Below, one piece after another: positions 1 through 7,284 of a DNA stretch of 64,000 nt. The notes beneath the pieces were generated by a model, which saw only the letters and a program-made list of their open reading frames with translations, did no database searches and was not told the DNA's origin. How positions within the stretch are numbered: position 1 is the first letter of the stretch; the number at the start of each line of letters is the position of its first letter. Position numbers and translations under genes: made by a program. Source of the DNA: Flavobacteriales bacterium (GTDB lineage: Bacteria > Bacteroidota > Bacteroidia > JACJYZ01); assembly GCA_020635855.1 (NCBI GenBank), contig JACJYZ010000003.1, forward strand, positions 62,001 to 126,000, written 5' to 3'.

Positions 1-152
1 CCGTACTTGGCGGTGTCCATGGCGAGATCCCAGTCGGGTTGTGAAAAGAACACTTCTATCTTTTGAAGCGTGTTCAGGTCATACAGATCGGTTTGCGCTT
101 CAGATGAAAGAAAAAAGAAAACCAACAACACCAGGCTCGATACCCTTCTCAT
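1..152 (-). CDS. CotH-like secreted protein, N-terminal fragment (cut by window edge)
   Basis: Only the first ~50 codons are in the window; the gene runs off the left edge. The start codon is at 152, followed by a clear signal peptide: a basic MRR start, a run of Leu/Val/Phe, and an SEAQ cleavage context near residue 20. After it comes 'LYDLNTLQKIEVFFSQPDWD' and then a Met-Asp-Thr-Ala-Lys-Tyr-Gly stretch. That is typical of the start of Bacteroidota CotH-kinase family proteins, whose founder is the Bacillus spore coat kinase CotH. The start lies 7 bp after the stop of the T9SS gene upstream, so the two are probably co-transcribed. The kinase domain itself is not visible, so the family call rests on the N-terminal block alone. 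Confidence 0.6.
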   Translation of the reverse strand, partial: MRRVSSLVLLVFFFLSSEAQTDLYDLNTLQKIEVFFSQPDWDLAMDTAKY

Positions 153-159
153 GCTTCAC

Positions 160-1164
160 TTATTCAATGATGAGTTTTTCTGCGGAAAATGAATGGTCGT
201 CGTACAGCACGTGGATGAAGTAGGTGCCGGCGCTCAATCCTTCGGCATCCACCCTGAATGTGTCTCCATCCACCTCGGCATACCTGCTTGACACACGGCC
301 GAGCGCGTCTGTGATCACGACGGATTTGTTACCGGCCTTGTTCATGAACGACAAGGTAAAGGCACCGTGTGTGGGGTTCGGGTACACCTTGATGGGATGG
401 GCCCGCAGCAGATCACGGATGCCGCTGGTGCTGCAATCGCTGCAGCCGGCAAAGCACACCACGGGTAAAACCGAGTCGGCCGACAGGGTGATGGCGCGGT
501 TTGAATTGGTGGCACATGCGCCGGGAACGGTCTCGGCCATGGATGTCATCTCACCATTGTAGTATTTGTATTCGTAGGTGCCGGATGTCACATAGCAGAT
601 CTTTTCATGCACATCTGCAGGTGCGGCATCGAAGTGGTAGAGGAAGTCGCTTTGGGTGTCCCAGGATTGGAAGTCGCCGGCCACGTGTGCGCCATCCGCA
701 TCCACGGTTTCTTTTTGCATATCCACCTGGAAGCGGAGCAGCAATTGGCCCTCGGGTGCATTTGAGGCGAAGACGATGTTGCCTATGAAGGTGGTGTCAT
801 CGGCGAGGGAGTCCACGTACAACCAACGGTTGTCGTTGAAGTCGTAACCCACCCGTGAGGGTTCGGGCACGAATTCGGCTTCGTAGAACTGGTCACCGTT
901 CAGAAACTTGTACTCATACTTTTGGAAGGCGGGGATGTCTACAACGATGCTGTAGATACCGCTGCTGTCTTCCTCGGTGAGGGGGGTGCATTCTGCGCAC
1001 CAGTCGCTCGCGTATCCTGCCGCCACCTGGAAGTCGCCGGAGATATGCACACCGGTGGTATTCACAATCTCGTTGCGCATGTCCACCGCAAACTTCACTT
1101 TCTTCGCAAACAGGGAGCCTGTAAGTCCGACCAACAGGCATAGCATCGTACTGAATCGTTTCAT
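160..1164 (-). CDS. T9SS-sorted protein with two E-set/CBM-like repeats
   Basis: A 334-residue secreted protein. Residues 1-20 form a signal peptide (MKRFSTMLCLLVGLTGSLFA). Two related beta-sandwich modules follow, at about residues 22-125 and 143-235. Both open with an FxVDM motif and continue with H[IV][AS]GDFQ and a YEYKxxNG strand, a pattern seen in carbohydrate-binding E-set or CBM20/48-like modules of Bacteroidota secreted proteins. Residues ~255-334 are a type A T9SS sorting domain: VYPNPTHG, then ITDALGR, then LSAGTYFIHV, ending in EKLIIE. The gene is followed after 7 bp by a CotH-like gene. Glycan binding is inferred from the fold only; no ligand residues can be named. The T9SS destination is well supported. 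Confidence 0.8.
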   Translation of the reverse strand: MKRFSTMLCLLVGLTGSLFAKKVKFAVDMRNEIVNTTGVHISGDFQVAAGYASDWCAECTPLTEEDSSGIYSIVVDIPAFQKYEYKFLNGDQFYEAEFVPEPSRVGYDFNDNRWLYVDSLADDTTFIGNIVFASNAPEGQLLLRFQVDMQKETVDADGAHVAGDFQSWDTQSDFLYHFDAAPADVHEKICYVTSGTYEYKYYNGEMTSMAETVPGACATNSNRAITLSADSVLPVVCFAGCSDCSTSGIRDLLRAHPIKVYPNPTHGAFTLSFMNKAGNKSVVITDALGRVSSRYAEVDGDTFRVDAEGLSAGTYFIHVLYDDHSFSAEKLIIE

Positions 1165-1223
1165 AGGCGGGTGTTATTTCAGGCAGCGGAGGGCGATCAC
1201 CCTCCGCTGCCTGGTGGAGAAGA

Positions 1224-2906
1224 TTATCTGGTTAATACAATTCTTTGTTGAACAGGCTGTGCATGTTCCGGCCGGATGATGATGGTGTACACACCGTTCT
1301 CGTATTCCGACATATCCACCTGGTAGAGGTTCTTGTTTTGCAGAACGGTTCTGCCGGCGGCATCCATCACATACAGGTCAAAGCGTTTGCCGGTCATTCC
1401 GGCATCTTTGATGTGTACAAGGCCTGTGGTGGGATTGGGGTAGATGTTGAAGTTCACTGTTTCTTCCGGCATATCCAGGCCGGTGACCAGGAAGTTGTAG
1501 CCGGTTGAATAGCTGTAGATGCAGCCGTTGGCATCCAGCACCCGCACCAGGTAAATTCCGTTTTCGGCCGGGGTATAGGTTTGGTTGGTGGCACCATTGA
1601 TGGGTTGTCCGTTCAGGTACCATTGGTAGGCGGTTCCGGATGTGCTGCTCAGTGTGGCACCGTTCAGCGTGATCTGCGGAATGGTGGGTACGCTGCTGCT
1701 GACATAACACTCCGAGTAGCGCTGTGCCTGCGGAACGGTTCCGCTTACTGTTTTTGACCAGATGGTGGTACCGTTGGGATCCACTTCATAGATGAGGCCT
1801 GAAGTAGCCATGCACACCTGCATGTTGCCGTTGGGCAGCTGCACGGAGTTGGCCATGTTGCTGCTGTAACCGTTACAGGCGTGCCGTTCGGTGTAGGTGG
1901 TCGGACTGTAAGCGGAGCCGAGGGTGATGTCATAGTTGTAGCCGTTCAGGGGAACGTCGATCTGGTCTACGGAAGACTTGGAAGATGACACGCCCCTGTT
2001 GTTGAATCCTACGAGGCGTCCGGCATTGGGCACGAACTCGGGAATCCAGTGGGCATCGTGGGTCACGTCGAGTGCTGTTGATCCGGAAGCGCCGTACGAT
2101 GACGGGTTGCCATAGCGGTAGAGGAAATCCCCGCCTTTACCGGCGTTGCCGCCGCTGTGTGAGGCTGCTTCGGAGGTGGTGGTGCTGTGGTCGATGATGA
2201 ACCACATGTCCTGGTTGTGTGAGCTGAGGGCGATCTGATCAAGTACGGGATTGTAGTCGATGCCGTTCATGTGAAACCAGTCTTTACTGATGGAGAAGTT
2301 CACGTTCATTAATTCAGGGTGGTTCACAATGGAGCTTTGGTAATTGGGTTTGTTGGCATCCACATTTTGCAGGATGTGGTCCCAAAGGCGCCATTCCCAT
2401 ACCACGTTGCCGGTGGTGGCGCCGGTGGGTTGCACTTCCATGATCTTTTCACTCCATACGCTGCCGTTGTAGGTACAGCCGGCTGCGGCCACATCGGTGG
2501 AGGAGATCACGTCATAGGAAATCAGGAGTACGTTGCCGTTCGGCAGCGGACAGAAATCGTGATGGAGGCAGTAGGTGGAAGAGGAGTATGTGAAGTCCCA
2601 CAGCACCGTTCCGTTCCAATCTACTTTTTGCACGCGGCCGGTCATGCCACCTCCATTGAGTGAATTGGAGTTGGTCAGTGAGCGCCACAGGATACCGCCG
2701 GGCATCAGGTAAATGGAATACCCGGTCTGGTCGGATGAGTTGTGGTTCCATGTATGGTAGGTGGTACCTGCGGTATCAATCAGGTAGGTGGTGGAAGACC
2801 TTTGCACGCTATACAGGATATAGCCTGGATATTGCTGTGCTTTTGAGTCGGAAGATGCGAAAAGAAAGGCAATGCAGGCGATGCCCAAAAGTAGTTTTCG
2901 GTTCAT
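1224..2906 (-). CDS. Arylsulfotransferase-like T9SS-sorted secreted protein
   Basis: About 560 residues. I chose the start at 2906, where MNRKLLLGIACIAFLFASS plus a KAQQ cleavage site gives a good signal peptide; an open frame continues upstream to 3059 but it contains a tandem DNA duplication and does not look like protein. The body has repeated beta-propeller blades of the arylsulfotransferase (ASST) type: VQKVDWNGTVLWDF, then CLHHDFCPLPNGNVLLISYD, then HMNGIDYNPVLDQIALSSHN, and near the end NGNMQVCMATSGLIYEVDPN. ASST enzymes move sulfate between phenolic compounds in the periplasm. An Ig-like stretch follows, then a type A T9SS domain (IYPNPTTGLVHI, MDMSEY-like strand, ENGVYTIII). Activity on aryl sulfates is a family inference. 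Confidence 0.75.
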   Translation of the reverse strand: MNRKLLLGIACIAFLFASSDSKAQQYPGYILYSVQRSSTTYLIDTAGTTYHTWNHNSSDQTGYSIYLMPGGILWRSLTNSNSLNGGGMTGRVQKVDWNGTVLWDFTYSSSTYCLHHDFCPLPNGNVLLISYDVISSTDVAAAGCTYNGSVWSEKIMEVQPTGATTGNVVWEWRLWDHILQNVDANKPNYQSSIVNHPELMNVNFSISKDWFHMNGIDYNPVLDQIALSSHNQDMWFIIDHSTTTSEAASHSGGNAGKGGDFLYRYGNPSSYGASGSTALDVTHDAHWIPEFVPNAGRLVGFNNRGVSSSKSSVDQIDVPLNGYNYDITLGSAYSPTTYTERHACNGYSSNMANSVQLPNGNMQVCMATSGLIYEVDPNGTTIWSKTVSGTVPQAQRYSECYVSSSVPTIPQITLNGATLSSTSGTAYQWYLNGQPINGATNQTYTPAENGIYLVRVLDANGCIYSYSTGYNFLVTGLDMPEETVNFNIYPNPTTGLVHIKDAGMTGKRFDLYVMDAAGRTVLQNKNLYQVDMSEYENGVYTIIIRPEHAQPVQQRIVLTR

Positions 2907-3006
2907 AGGGGTTCGGTTTAAGTTCATTAATACGTAAGCTCCTGATCTGATTCCGGAGGATTCGGACCAGGCGGATGGATGCGACCGGTTCGGACACACG
3001 CCACCC

Positions 3007-3048
3007 ATTTCCACAGCGCCAGTTCCAATTTCCACAGCGCCAGTTCCA
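3007..3048. repeat. Perfect 21-bp tandem duplication
   Basis: A 21-bp unit beginning ATTTCCACAGCGCCAGTTCC occurs twice back to back with no mismatch, about 100 bp upstream of the chosen arylsulfotransferase start. It would read as repeated GTGAVEIG if translated with the longer open frame. The perfect identity suggests a recent duplication in non-coding DNA. Confidence 0.85.
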
Positions 3049-3186
3049 ATAAGATACAAAATGTTAACAGAAGTTTAATTTGGGGTGGCCGAAAAATGAA
3101 GGGCGGATATGCCAACGTCGCGGAATGCCCGTTGGGGCATCAAATTCACCCGATGGGGTTTTCGTATCACCCGATGATTTTTTTGC

Positions 3187-3250
3187 TGTATGCTGTATGC
3201 TGTTGCCGTATGCTTGCCCGCCGTAGCCTTGGCGAAGGAGGGCTGTATGC
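3187..3250 (-). repeat. GCATAC-type 13-bp repeat cluster with embedded palindrome
   Basis: On the minus strand the stop codon of the PaiB-like gene (TGA, 3253-3251) is followed at once by GCATACAGC. Next comes an imperfect palindrome of 26 bp (3217-3242; arms CCGCCGTAGCC and GGCGAAGGAGG, TT loop, purine-purine mismatches), then further GCATACGGCAACAGCATAC copies. The same modules recur at 3949, 10416, 10799 and 48479-48692. Confidence 0.8.
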
Positions 3251-3871
3251 TCACTTCCTTCTCTTCTCCATTTCCTCCGCGATCACCCTCCCTGCCTCAT
3301 CCTGTTGTTTCAGCATGGAGATGATGTGTTCATAGCTTTCGGGGTCACGATCCTGGCTCAGCTTGAACACCGTGTCCAGTTTGGTGATCTCGATTTCGAA
3401 CGCCACGATGGCTTTCAGCAGCTTTTGTCTGTAGTCGGCGGGCAGGTTGCTGTACACGGTGGGGGATTGTTCGTTGCCACCTTCGAAGTGCAGCGAGGTG
3501 AGTTGGAGCACTTCTTCCAATGCGGTCTCATCCAGGAAGCGGATGGTTCCGCCGGCGTGTACGCTCATGTAGTTCCAGGTGGAAGGGGTGTGCGGGTTGC
3601 TGTACCACGAACCGCTCACATAGGTGTGATGCCCTGAAAAAACAACCAGCACGTGGGGGTTGTTCGTGAAAGCCAGGTGGTGATCGGTTTTTTTCATCAT
3701 GTGTCCACGGAGGATTTGTCGCCCGTTGTGTGTTTCGATGAACATGGGGATCTGCGTGGCGATGGGCCGGTTGTTGGCATCGCACCCCGAGATGTAGGCA
3801 AATGGGTACCTGGCGATGAAGTCAACAACGACTTTGGGGTCGTTTTCTTTGTGGTAAGGCAGGTTATACAT
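3251..3871 (-). CDS. FMN-binding negative transcriptional regulator, PaiB family
   Basis: 206 residues from the start at 3871 (MYNLPYHKEND); an 18-residue upstream extension in the same frame looks unlike the family and was dropped. The protein has the PaiB/FMN_bind_2 layout: the N-terminal YNLPYHKENDP block, a flavin-reductase-like barrel (YPFAYISG, IPMFIE, LRGHMMKKTDHH), a VVFSGHHTYVSGSWY segment, and PSTWNYMSVHAGG near the middle. In Bacillus subtilis PaiB works with PaiA in negative control of sporulation and degradative-enzyme genes; here no PaiA is next door, so a pyridoxamine-oxidase-like flavin-binding role is as likely as regulation. Its stop codon directly abuts the GCATAC repeat. 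Confidence 0.85.
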   Translation of the reverse strand: MYNLPYHKENDPKVVVDFIARYPFAYISGCDANNRPIATQIPMFIETHNGRQILRGHMMKKTDHHLAFTNNPHVLVVFSGHHTYVSGSWYSNPHTPSTWNYMSVHAGGTIRFLDETALEEVLQLTSLHFEGGNEQSPTVYSNLPADYRQKLLKAIVAFEIEITKLDTVFKLSQDRDPESYEHIISMLKQQDEAGRVIAEEMEKRRK

Positions 3872-3948
3872 AATCAGGCGCCGGGTTAGCAACGGCATGC
3901 CCAAGATAGCACATTGCCTGTTCAAAGGCCGGATGCATACGGTTTGTT

Positions 3949-3983
3949 ACTCTTGCAGTATGCTGTATGCTCTTGCAGTATGC
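3949..3983 (-). repeat. GCATAC-type 13-bp repeat, abutting the DUF2200 stop codon
   Basis: On the minus strand, reading on from the TAA stop of the DUF2200 gene (3986-3984), the DNA goes straight into GCATACTGCAAGAGCATACA and a further GCATACTGCAAGAG. The copies have the same orientation relative to the gene as at the PaiB-like, ahcY and Rieske-like genes. Confidence 0.8.
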
Positions 3984-4334
3984 TTATTCCCTCAGAATCT
4001 TCTCCATCTTCCTTCCTTTCGCCAGTTCATCCACCAGCTTATCCATGTACCGGATCTTTTGCATGAGCGGCTCTTCGATCTCTTCCACGCGATAGCCGCA
4101 GATCACACCGGTGATTTTGGACGCGTTGGGGTTCATGCGGGGTGCTTGTGCGAAGAAATCCTCGAAGTTGGTTTTGTTGAGGATCTGTTGTTGGAGGGAC
4201 GTGGCGTCGTACCCGGTGAGCCAGCAGATGACGGTATCCACTTCTTCCTTGGTGCGTCCTTTCCGCTCCGCTTTGTTCACGTAATGCGGGTACACGCTGG
4301 CAAAGGACATTTTAAAGACGCGTTCGTTGTTCAT
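3984..4334 (-). CDS. DUF2200 domain protein
   Basis: 116 residues, full length for the DUF2200 family. The diagnostic block is 'MSFASVYPHYVNKAERKGRT' followed by KEEVDTVICWLTGY, then FEDFFAQAPRMNPN and a GVICGYRVEEIEEPLMQKIRYMD stretch near the C terminus. Nothing is known of its biochemical role, and no membrane or signal segments are visible, so it is likely cytosolic. The gene stands alone between a terminator upstream and the GCATAC repeat just after its stop. Confidence 0.85.
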   Translation of the reverse strand: MNNERVFKMSFASVYPHYVNKAERKGRTKEEVDTVICWLTGYDATSLQQQILNKTNFEDFFAQAPRMNPNASKITGVICGYRVEEIEEPLMQKIRYMDKLVDELAKGRKMEKILRE

Positions 4335-4398
4335 GACTATTTCTTTATAAGGCCAGGTTCAAGAGATACCGGTGCACGAAATATAGGGAAGTTCCCAC

Positions 4399-4430
4399 AA
4401 AAAAGGCGACCGATATTCGATCGCCTTTTT
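4399..4430 (-). terminator. Rho-independent terminator downstream of the 510-residue T9SS gene
   Basis: A hairpin with ten-base arms AAAAAGGCGA and TCGCCTTTTT around an ~11-base loop. The U-tract serves the minus-strand gene ending at 4459. It is A/T-flanked on both sides and could act in both directions. Confidence 0.85.
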
Positions 4431-4458
4431 GATTTGGAAAGTAAGAGATGTGGTTCGC

Positions 4459-5991
4459 CTAGCGATTCAGAATCAGGCGTTGCACCTTCTCTTCTCCTGT
4501 GAGTGTTTTAACCTTGATCAGGTACAGGCCTTGTTTCATGCCCGTCAGATCCAAGGTTGATTGCCGGCCGTTCAGATCAAGTTGCTTGACGATCTTCCCT
4601 GTGATATCCATCACTTGTACTTGTGCCATTTGGTCATCACCGGTCAGTTCCATGTTGAAGATACCGGATGAAGGATTGGGATGAACATTCAGCTGAACAG
4701 CACTTTCAGCTGTGCTGATGCCGTCTGTTTTGCCTGAAGCATCCAGGTCCAGTGACAGGTCCCATGTACGCAGTTGCAATTGCTCGTCTGCATTGGTATA
4801 TGCCGTAACAAAATACTGATCATACAGAATGGAGCTGGTTGACAATTGACAGGTACGTAACTGTTTGGCATATTCTCCGGATAACAATAGGTTTCCGGCA
4901 AGGTCAACCGAACTGGAATTGGTGTTGTAAACACTGATCCTTATACCTTTTAGCCATTCTCTGTCTACCGTCACAAACCGGCCGTTGGAACCTGAGCCTT
5001 GCGCGATCACCGCATTATCCGGGGCGGGAGCTCCTTCAAGATCGGAATAGAGTTCTCCGGAATCAGCTTGCCTGAGCACCGAACCTGATGAGTAAACATT
5101 CCAGCGGATGGATTTCAGTTTTCCGTTGCTCTGACGAACAGTTGTCATGACTGCCAGTTGGTTGAGACGTGTAACGCTCACCGAGCTTATCGAATAAGCG
5201 CCATTTACATAAACGACAGTAGGTGTTCCGGAACTGCTGATGGTCACGCCCAAAACAACCAGGTTTGATGTGGCATCATCCCCGTAGCAAACAACCATTT
5301 TTGAAGGATTCACAGCAACACCGGTCAAGCTATATCCCACGTTATTAGCTGCGAAGGAAGTTTGCCCTACCTGCTGCAGATTGCCAGAGCTGGTCACGTC
5401 GTACACCGTGATATCAAGGTCAAACCCTGTTGATGATTTCGATAGAACGGCAAAGCGATCATCATCCACTTTCAGAATATTATATTCTTTTTTGGCACCG
5501 AAGGAGATGCTTCCCCTGCGAATGATGTATCCGGCAGAGCTGATATCCCATACTTCAATGAGTTTGTTGTTGTATGTGGTTGACCACGTCCCGCTTATTG
5601 TAACAATCCGCGACTCGGACAGTACAGCGGCTTTGACCACTTCAATTTCAGGACCAGGGGAGGTTTGCGTATCCCACAGGCTGATGTTTGTTGCTCCTGT
5701 GGTGATGTTCCAGGTTGACAGGGAGAGCTTGTTGTTAACGTTTCGGTAGGGCGTAACTACCCGTTCGGAATTGAGGCGCAACACGTCAAGCTGTTTCCCA
5801 TATGCATAAATGTTATCTTCTGTTGTACTTACAATGCCGCCAAGTGCACTTCCCTTCGGGTTGATGTTTACATCCTGTGCGTAGGTGGTGGCCATTGCCA
5901 TTGCGGAGATGGTCACTGCCAACAGAAAGCGTTTGTTCAGGCATTCCTCAACCCTACTGGCGGGCCTGGAGTTTTTGTAAAATAGTTTCAT
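4459..5991 (-). CDS. T9SS-sorted secreted protein of unknown function
   Basis: 510 residues. The N terminus has an unusually long polar lead before the hydrophobic core (FLLAVTISAMAMATTYAQ, residues ~21-38), so the true start may be later, but no in-frame ATG lies between. The middle is a run of short beta strands (IEVWDISSAGYIIRRG, ITVYDVTSSGNLQQVG, IRWNVYSSGSVLR) with a spacing that suggests a beta-propeller; the motif xVYDVTSSG/WDISSAG recurs. Residues ~430-510 are a type A T9SS domain: VHPNPSSGIF, VMDITGKIVKQL, MKQGLYLIKV, ending in QRLILNR. No catalytic motif is visible. A terminator follows directly. Confidence 0.75.
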   Translation of the reverse strand: MKLFYKNSRPASRVEECLNKRFLLAVTISAMAMATTYAQDVNINPKGSALGGIVSTTEDNIYAYGKQLDVLRLNSERVVTPYRNVNNKLSLSTWNITTGATNISLWDTQTSPGPEIEVVKAAVLSESRIVTISGTWSTTYNNKLIEVWDISSAGYIIRRGSISFGAKKEYNILKVDDDRFAVLSKSSTGFDLDITVYDVTSSGNLQQVGQTSFAANNVGYSLTGVAVNPSKMVVCYGDDATSNLVVLGVTISSSGTPTVVYVNGAYSISSVSVTRLNQLAVMTTVRQSNGKLKSIRWNVYSSGSVLRQADSGELYSDLEGAPAPDNAVIAQGSGSNGRFVTVDREWLKGIRISVYNTNSSSVDLAGNLLLSGEYAKQLRTCQLSTSSILYDQYFVTAYTNADEQLQLRTWDLSLDLDASGKTDGISTAESAVQLNVHPNPSSGIFNMELTGDDQMAQVQVMDITGKIVKQLDLNGRQSTLDLTGMKQGLYLIKVKTLTGEEKVQRLILNR

Positions 5992-6192
5992 GGTGGTGTG
6001 TGTTGGTTTGTGTGGGTATTCGATGAATATCGCGGCCCATCAAAACTACCGTGAACAGGTGCTTCTTCGCGCCACAAATGTATGAACCGGTGGTTTGGAT
6101 TCATCAGTGGCATGTGAGGGTTATTCTGGAGGTGGGTGTTGAAAAGCCGCATGCGGCAGGTGCCTTCCACCATACCATCAAACGGAGTGGGG

Positions 6193-6570
6193 TTAAATGG
6201 CAAAACGCAGCACGCCCAGCAGAAGCAAAACACCGATGGATACAAGTATCATCAGGCGCAGTTCCACACGCAGGTTTTTCAGAAGCGGGAGTTGTGATGT
6301 AGCATCATCGAGCCAGGACAGGCTGTTGTATGGCTGCAGGTCTTCTTCTGTCAGGTAGCCGCCTTCTTTCAGAATGTCAACGGCCTTTTGCAGGTTCGTT
6401 TGCTTTACCTGAAGTTTCACCCCGCCGATGGCCTGGGAATACATGGGGTTGACTTGTGCAGTCAGCTCGTCCAGCGTACGGCATTCAATTCCTTCGGCCT
6501 CGAGCAACATCCGTGGCATGACAAGTTCCGTCGGGTAGTTGACAGTAATGATGGTGATGAAGCGGTTCAA
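6193..6570 (-). CDS. DUF2007 (putative signal transducing) membrane-anchored protein
   Basis: 125 residues. The N-terminal two thirds match the DUF2007 pattern: a TITVNYPTEL strand, then MPRMLLEAEGIECRTLDE, then GGVKLQVKQTNLQKAVDIL and GGYLTEEDL. The C terminus holds one hydrophobic helix (LMILVSIGVLLLLGVLRF, about residues 105-122). The only start that keeps the family's normal N terminus is a TTG at 6570 that immediately follows the TAG stop of the VOC gene in the same frame; this suggests translation coupled to the upstream gene, or occasional read-through. Function is unknown. Confidence 0.75.
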   Translation of the reverse strand: MNRFITIITVNYPTELVMPRMLLEAEGIECRTLDELTAQVNPMYSQAIGGVKLQVKQTNLQKAVDILKEGGYLTEEDLQPYNSLSWLDDATSQLPLLKNLRVELRLMILVSIGVLLLLGVLRFAI

Positions 6571-6993
6571 CTATTCAGGATCAAAAGCCACCATCCATTC
6601 AATGCCGTACTTGTCCCTGAACATACCAAAACAGGAACCGCCGGGGCTTTCTTCCATGGGTATTTCAACCTGTCCGCCTGCCGAAAGTCCGTTGAATAAT
6701 CGGACGGCTTCTTCTTTGCTTTCCGCGGTGATGGAAATTTTGCTTCGGTTTTCGTTTTCATTCGTTCGCCCCATCATTTCCGGAACATCATTGGCCAACA
6801 AAAAGTTTTTTCCAATGGGCAAGGCAATGTGCATGATCTTGTTTGCCTCATGTTCCGGTACCTGGAATTCCGGACCTGCCAGGTCTTTGAACCGGACGAT
6901 TTTCGCGAACGCTCCGCCGAAAACGGATTGGTAAAAGGTAAATGCTTCCTCGGTATTTCCATTGAAGTTAATGTGGGGATTGATCTGTGCCAT
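6571..6993 (-). CDS. VOC family (PhnB-type glyoxalase-fold) protein
   Basis: 140 residues from the start at 6993 (MAQINPHINFNGNTEEAFTF), which is the normal N terminus for the PhnB-like subgroup of the vicinal oxygen chelate superfamily. The rest follows the family: FYQSVFGGAF, then IMHIALPIGKNFLLANDVPE, then an EEAVRLFNGLSAGGQVEIPM segment, and the closing SCFGMFRDKYGIEWMV. These proteins form dimers of beta-alpha-beta-beta-beta modules; many have no known substrate. The stop TAG is followed without gap by the TTG start of the DUF2007 gene. Confidence 0.85.
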   Translation of the reverse strand: MAQINPHINFNGNTEEAFTFYQSVFGGAFAKIVRFKDLAGPEFQVPEHEANKIMHIALPIGKNFLLANDVPEMMGRTNENENRSKISITAESKEEAVRLFNGLSAGGQVEIPMEESPGGSCFGMFRDKYGIEWMVAFDPE

Positions 6994-7122
6994 TGTGTTT
7001 GTTGGTTGTTGATGTAATACCAATTCTTGAGTGGTGCCGGTCGGTAAGCGGCGCTGTGGAATGACTACCAGCTCGCGTAAGTGCGCATTGCGGTCATGCG
7101 TATACGTTTGCTCTTACCGAAT

Positions 7123-7166
7123 CTTGCCCCTCAATTTCGTTGAAAATGTAAGTAAAAAAGCGGAAA
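7123..7166 (+). repeat. Left direct repeat flanking the restriction-modification cassette
   Basis: A ~44-bp stretch that matches 10309-10353 in the same orientation. It shares the exact core TGAAAATGTAAG plus flanking CCTTCAATT/CCCTCAATT and a following run of A and CGGAAA. Similarity may start further left, since both copies are preceded 25-35 bp upstream by GGTCATGC (7092-7099 and 10271-10278). Confidence 0.7.
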
Positions 7167-7284
7167 GGGATATGGGAATTTTATGATTTGGTTTAGTGGT
7201 GATGAGGTTCTGGCCCGTACCATTGTTCTGATGTTAATAAGTATTTGATTCCACCATGGATTTACGCTCTCCGAAATTCTATTT

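Larger units (their letters stand above)
2907..3250. other. Intergenic region with tandem duplication, small hairpin and dispersed repeats
   Basis: 344 bases without a gene. It holds a perfect 21-bp tandem duplication (3007-3048), a small hairpin with arms ATGCCC and GGGCAT (3125-3140), two copies of a TTCACCCGATG-like word (about 3146-3176), and the GCATAC-type repeat plus an imperfect palindrome (3187-3250). I see no convincing promoter matching the Bacteroidota consensus for the arylsulfotransferase gene. Confidence 0.7.

Noticed and set aside
1210..1214. Avoidance of CCWGG sites as proof of EcoRII specificity
   Set aside because: CCTGG and CCAGG are frequent throughout the window by eye, so site avoidance cannot be claimed.
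2907..3059. Longer N terminus for the arylsulfotransferase protein
   Set aside because: The extension encodes a repeat from the 21-bp duplication and would bury the signal peptide.
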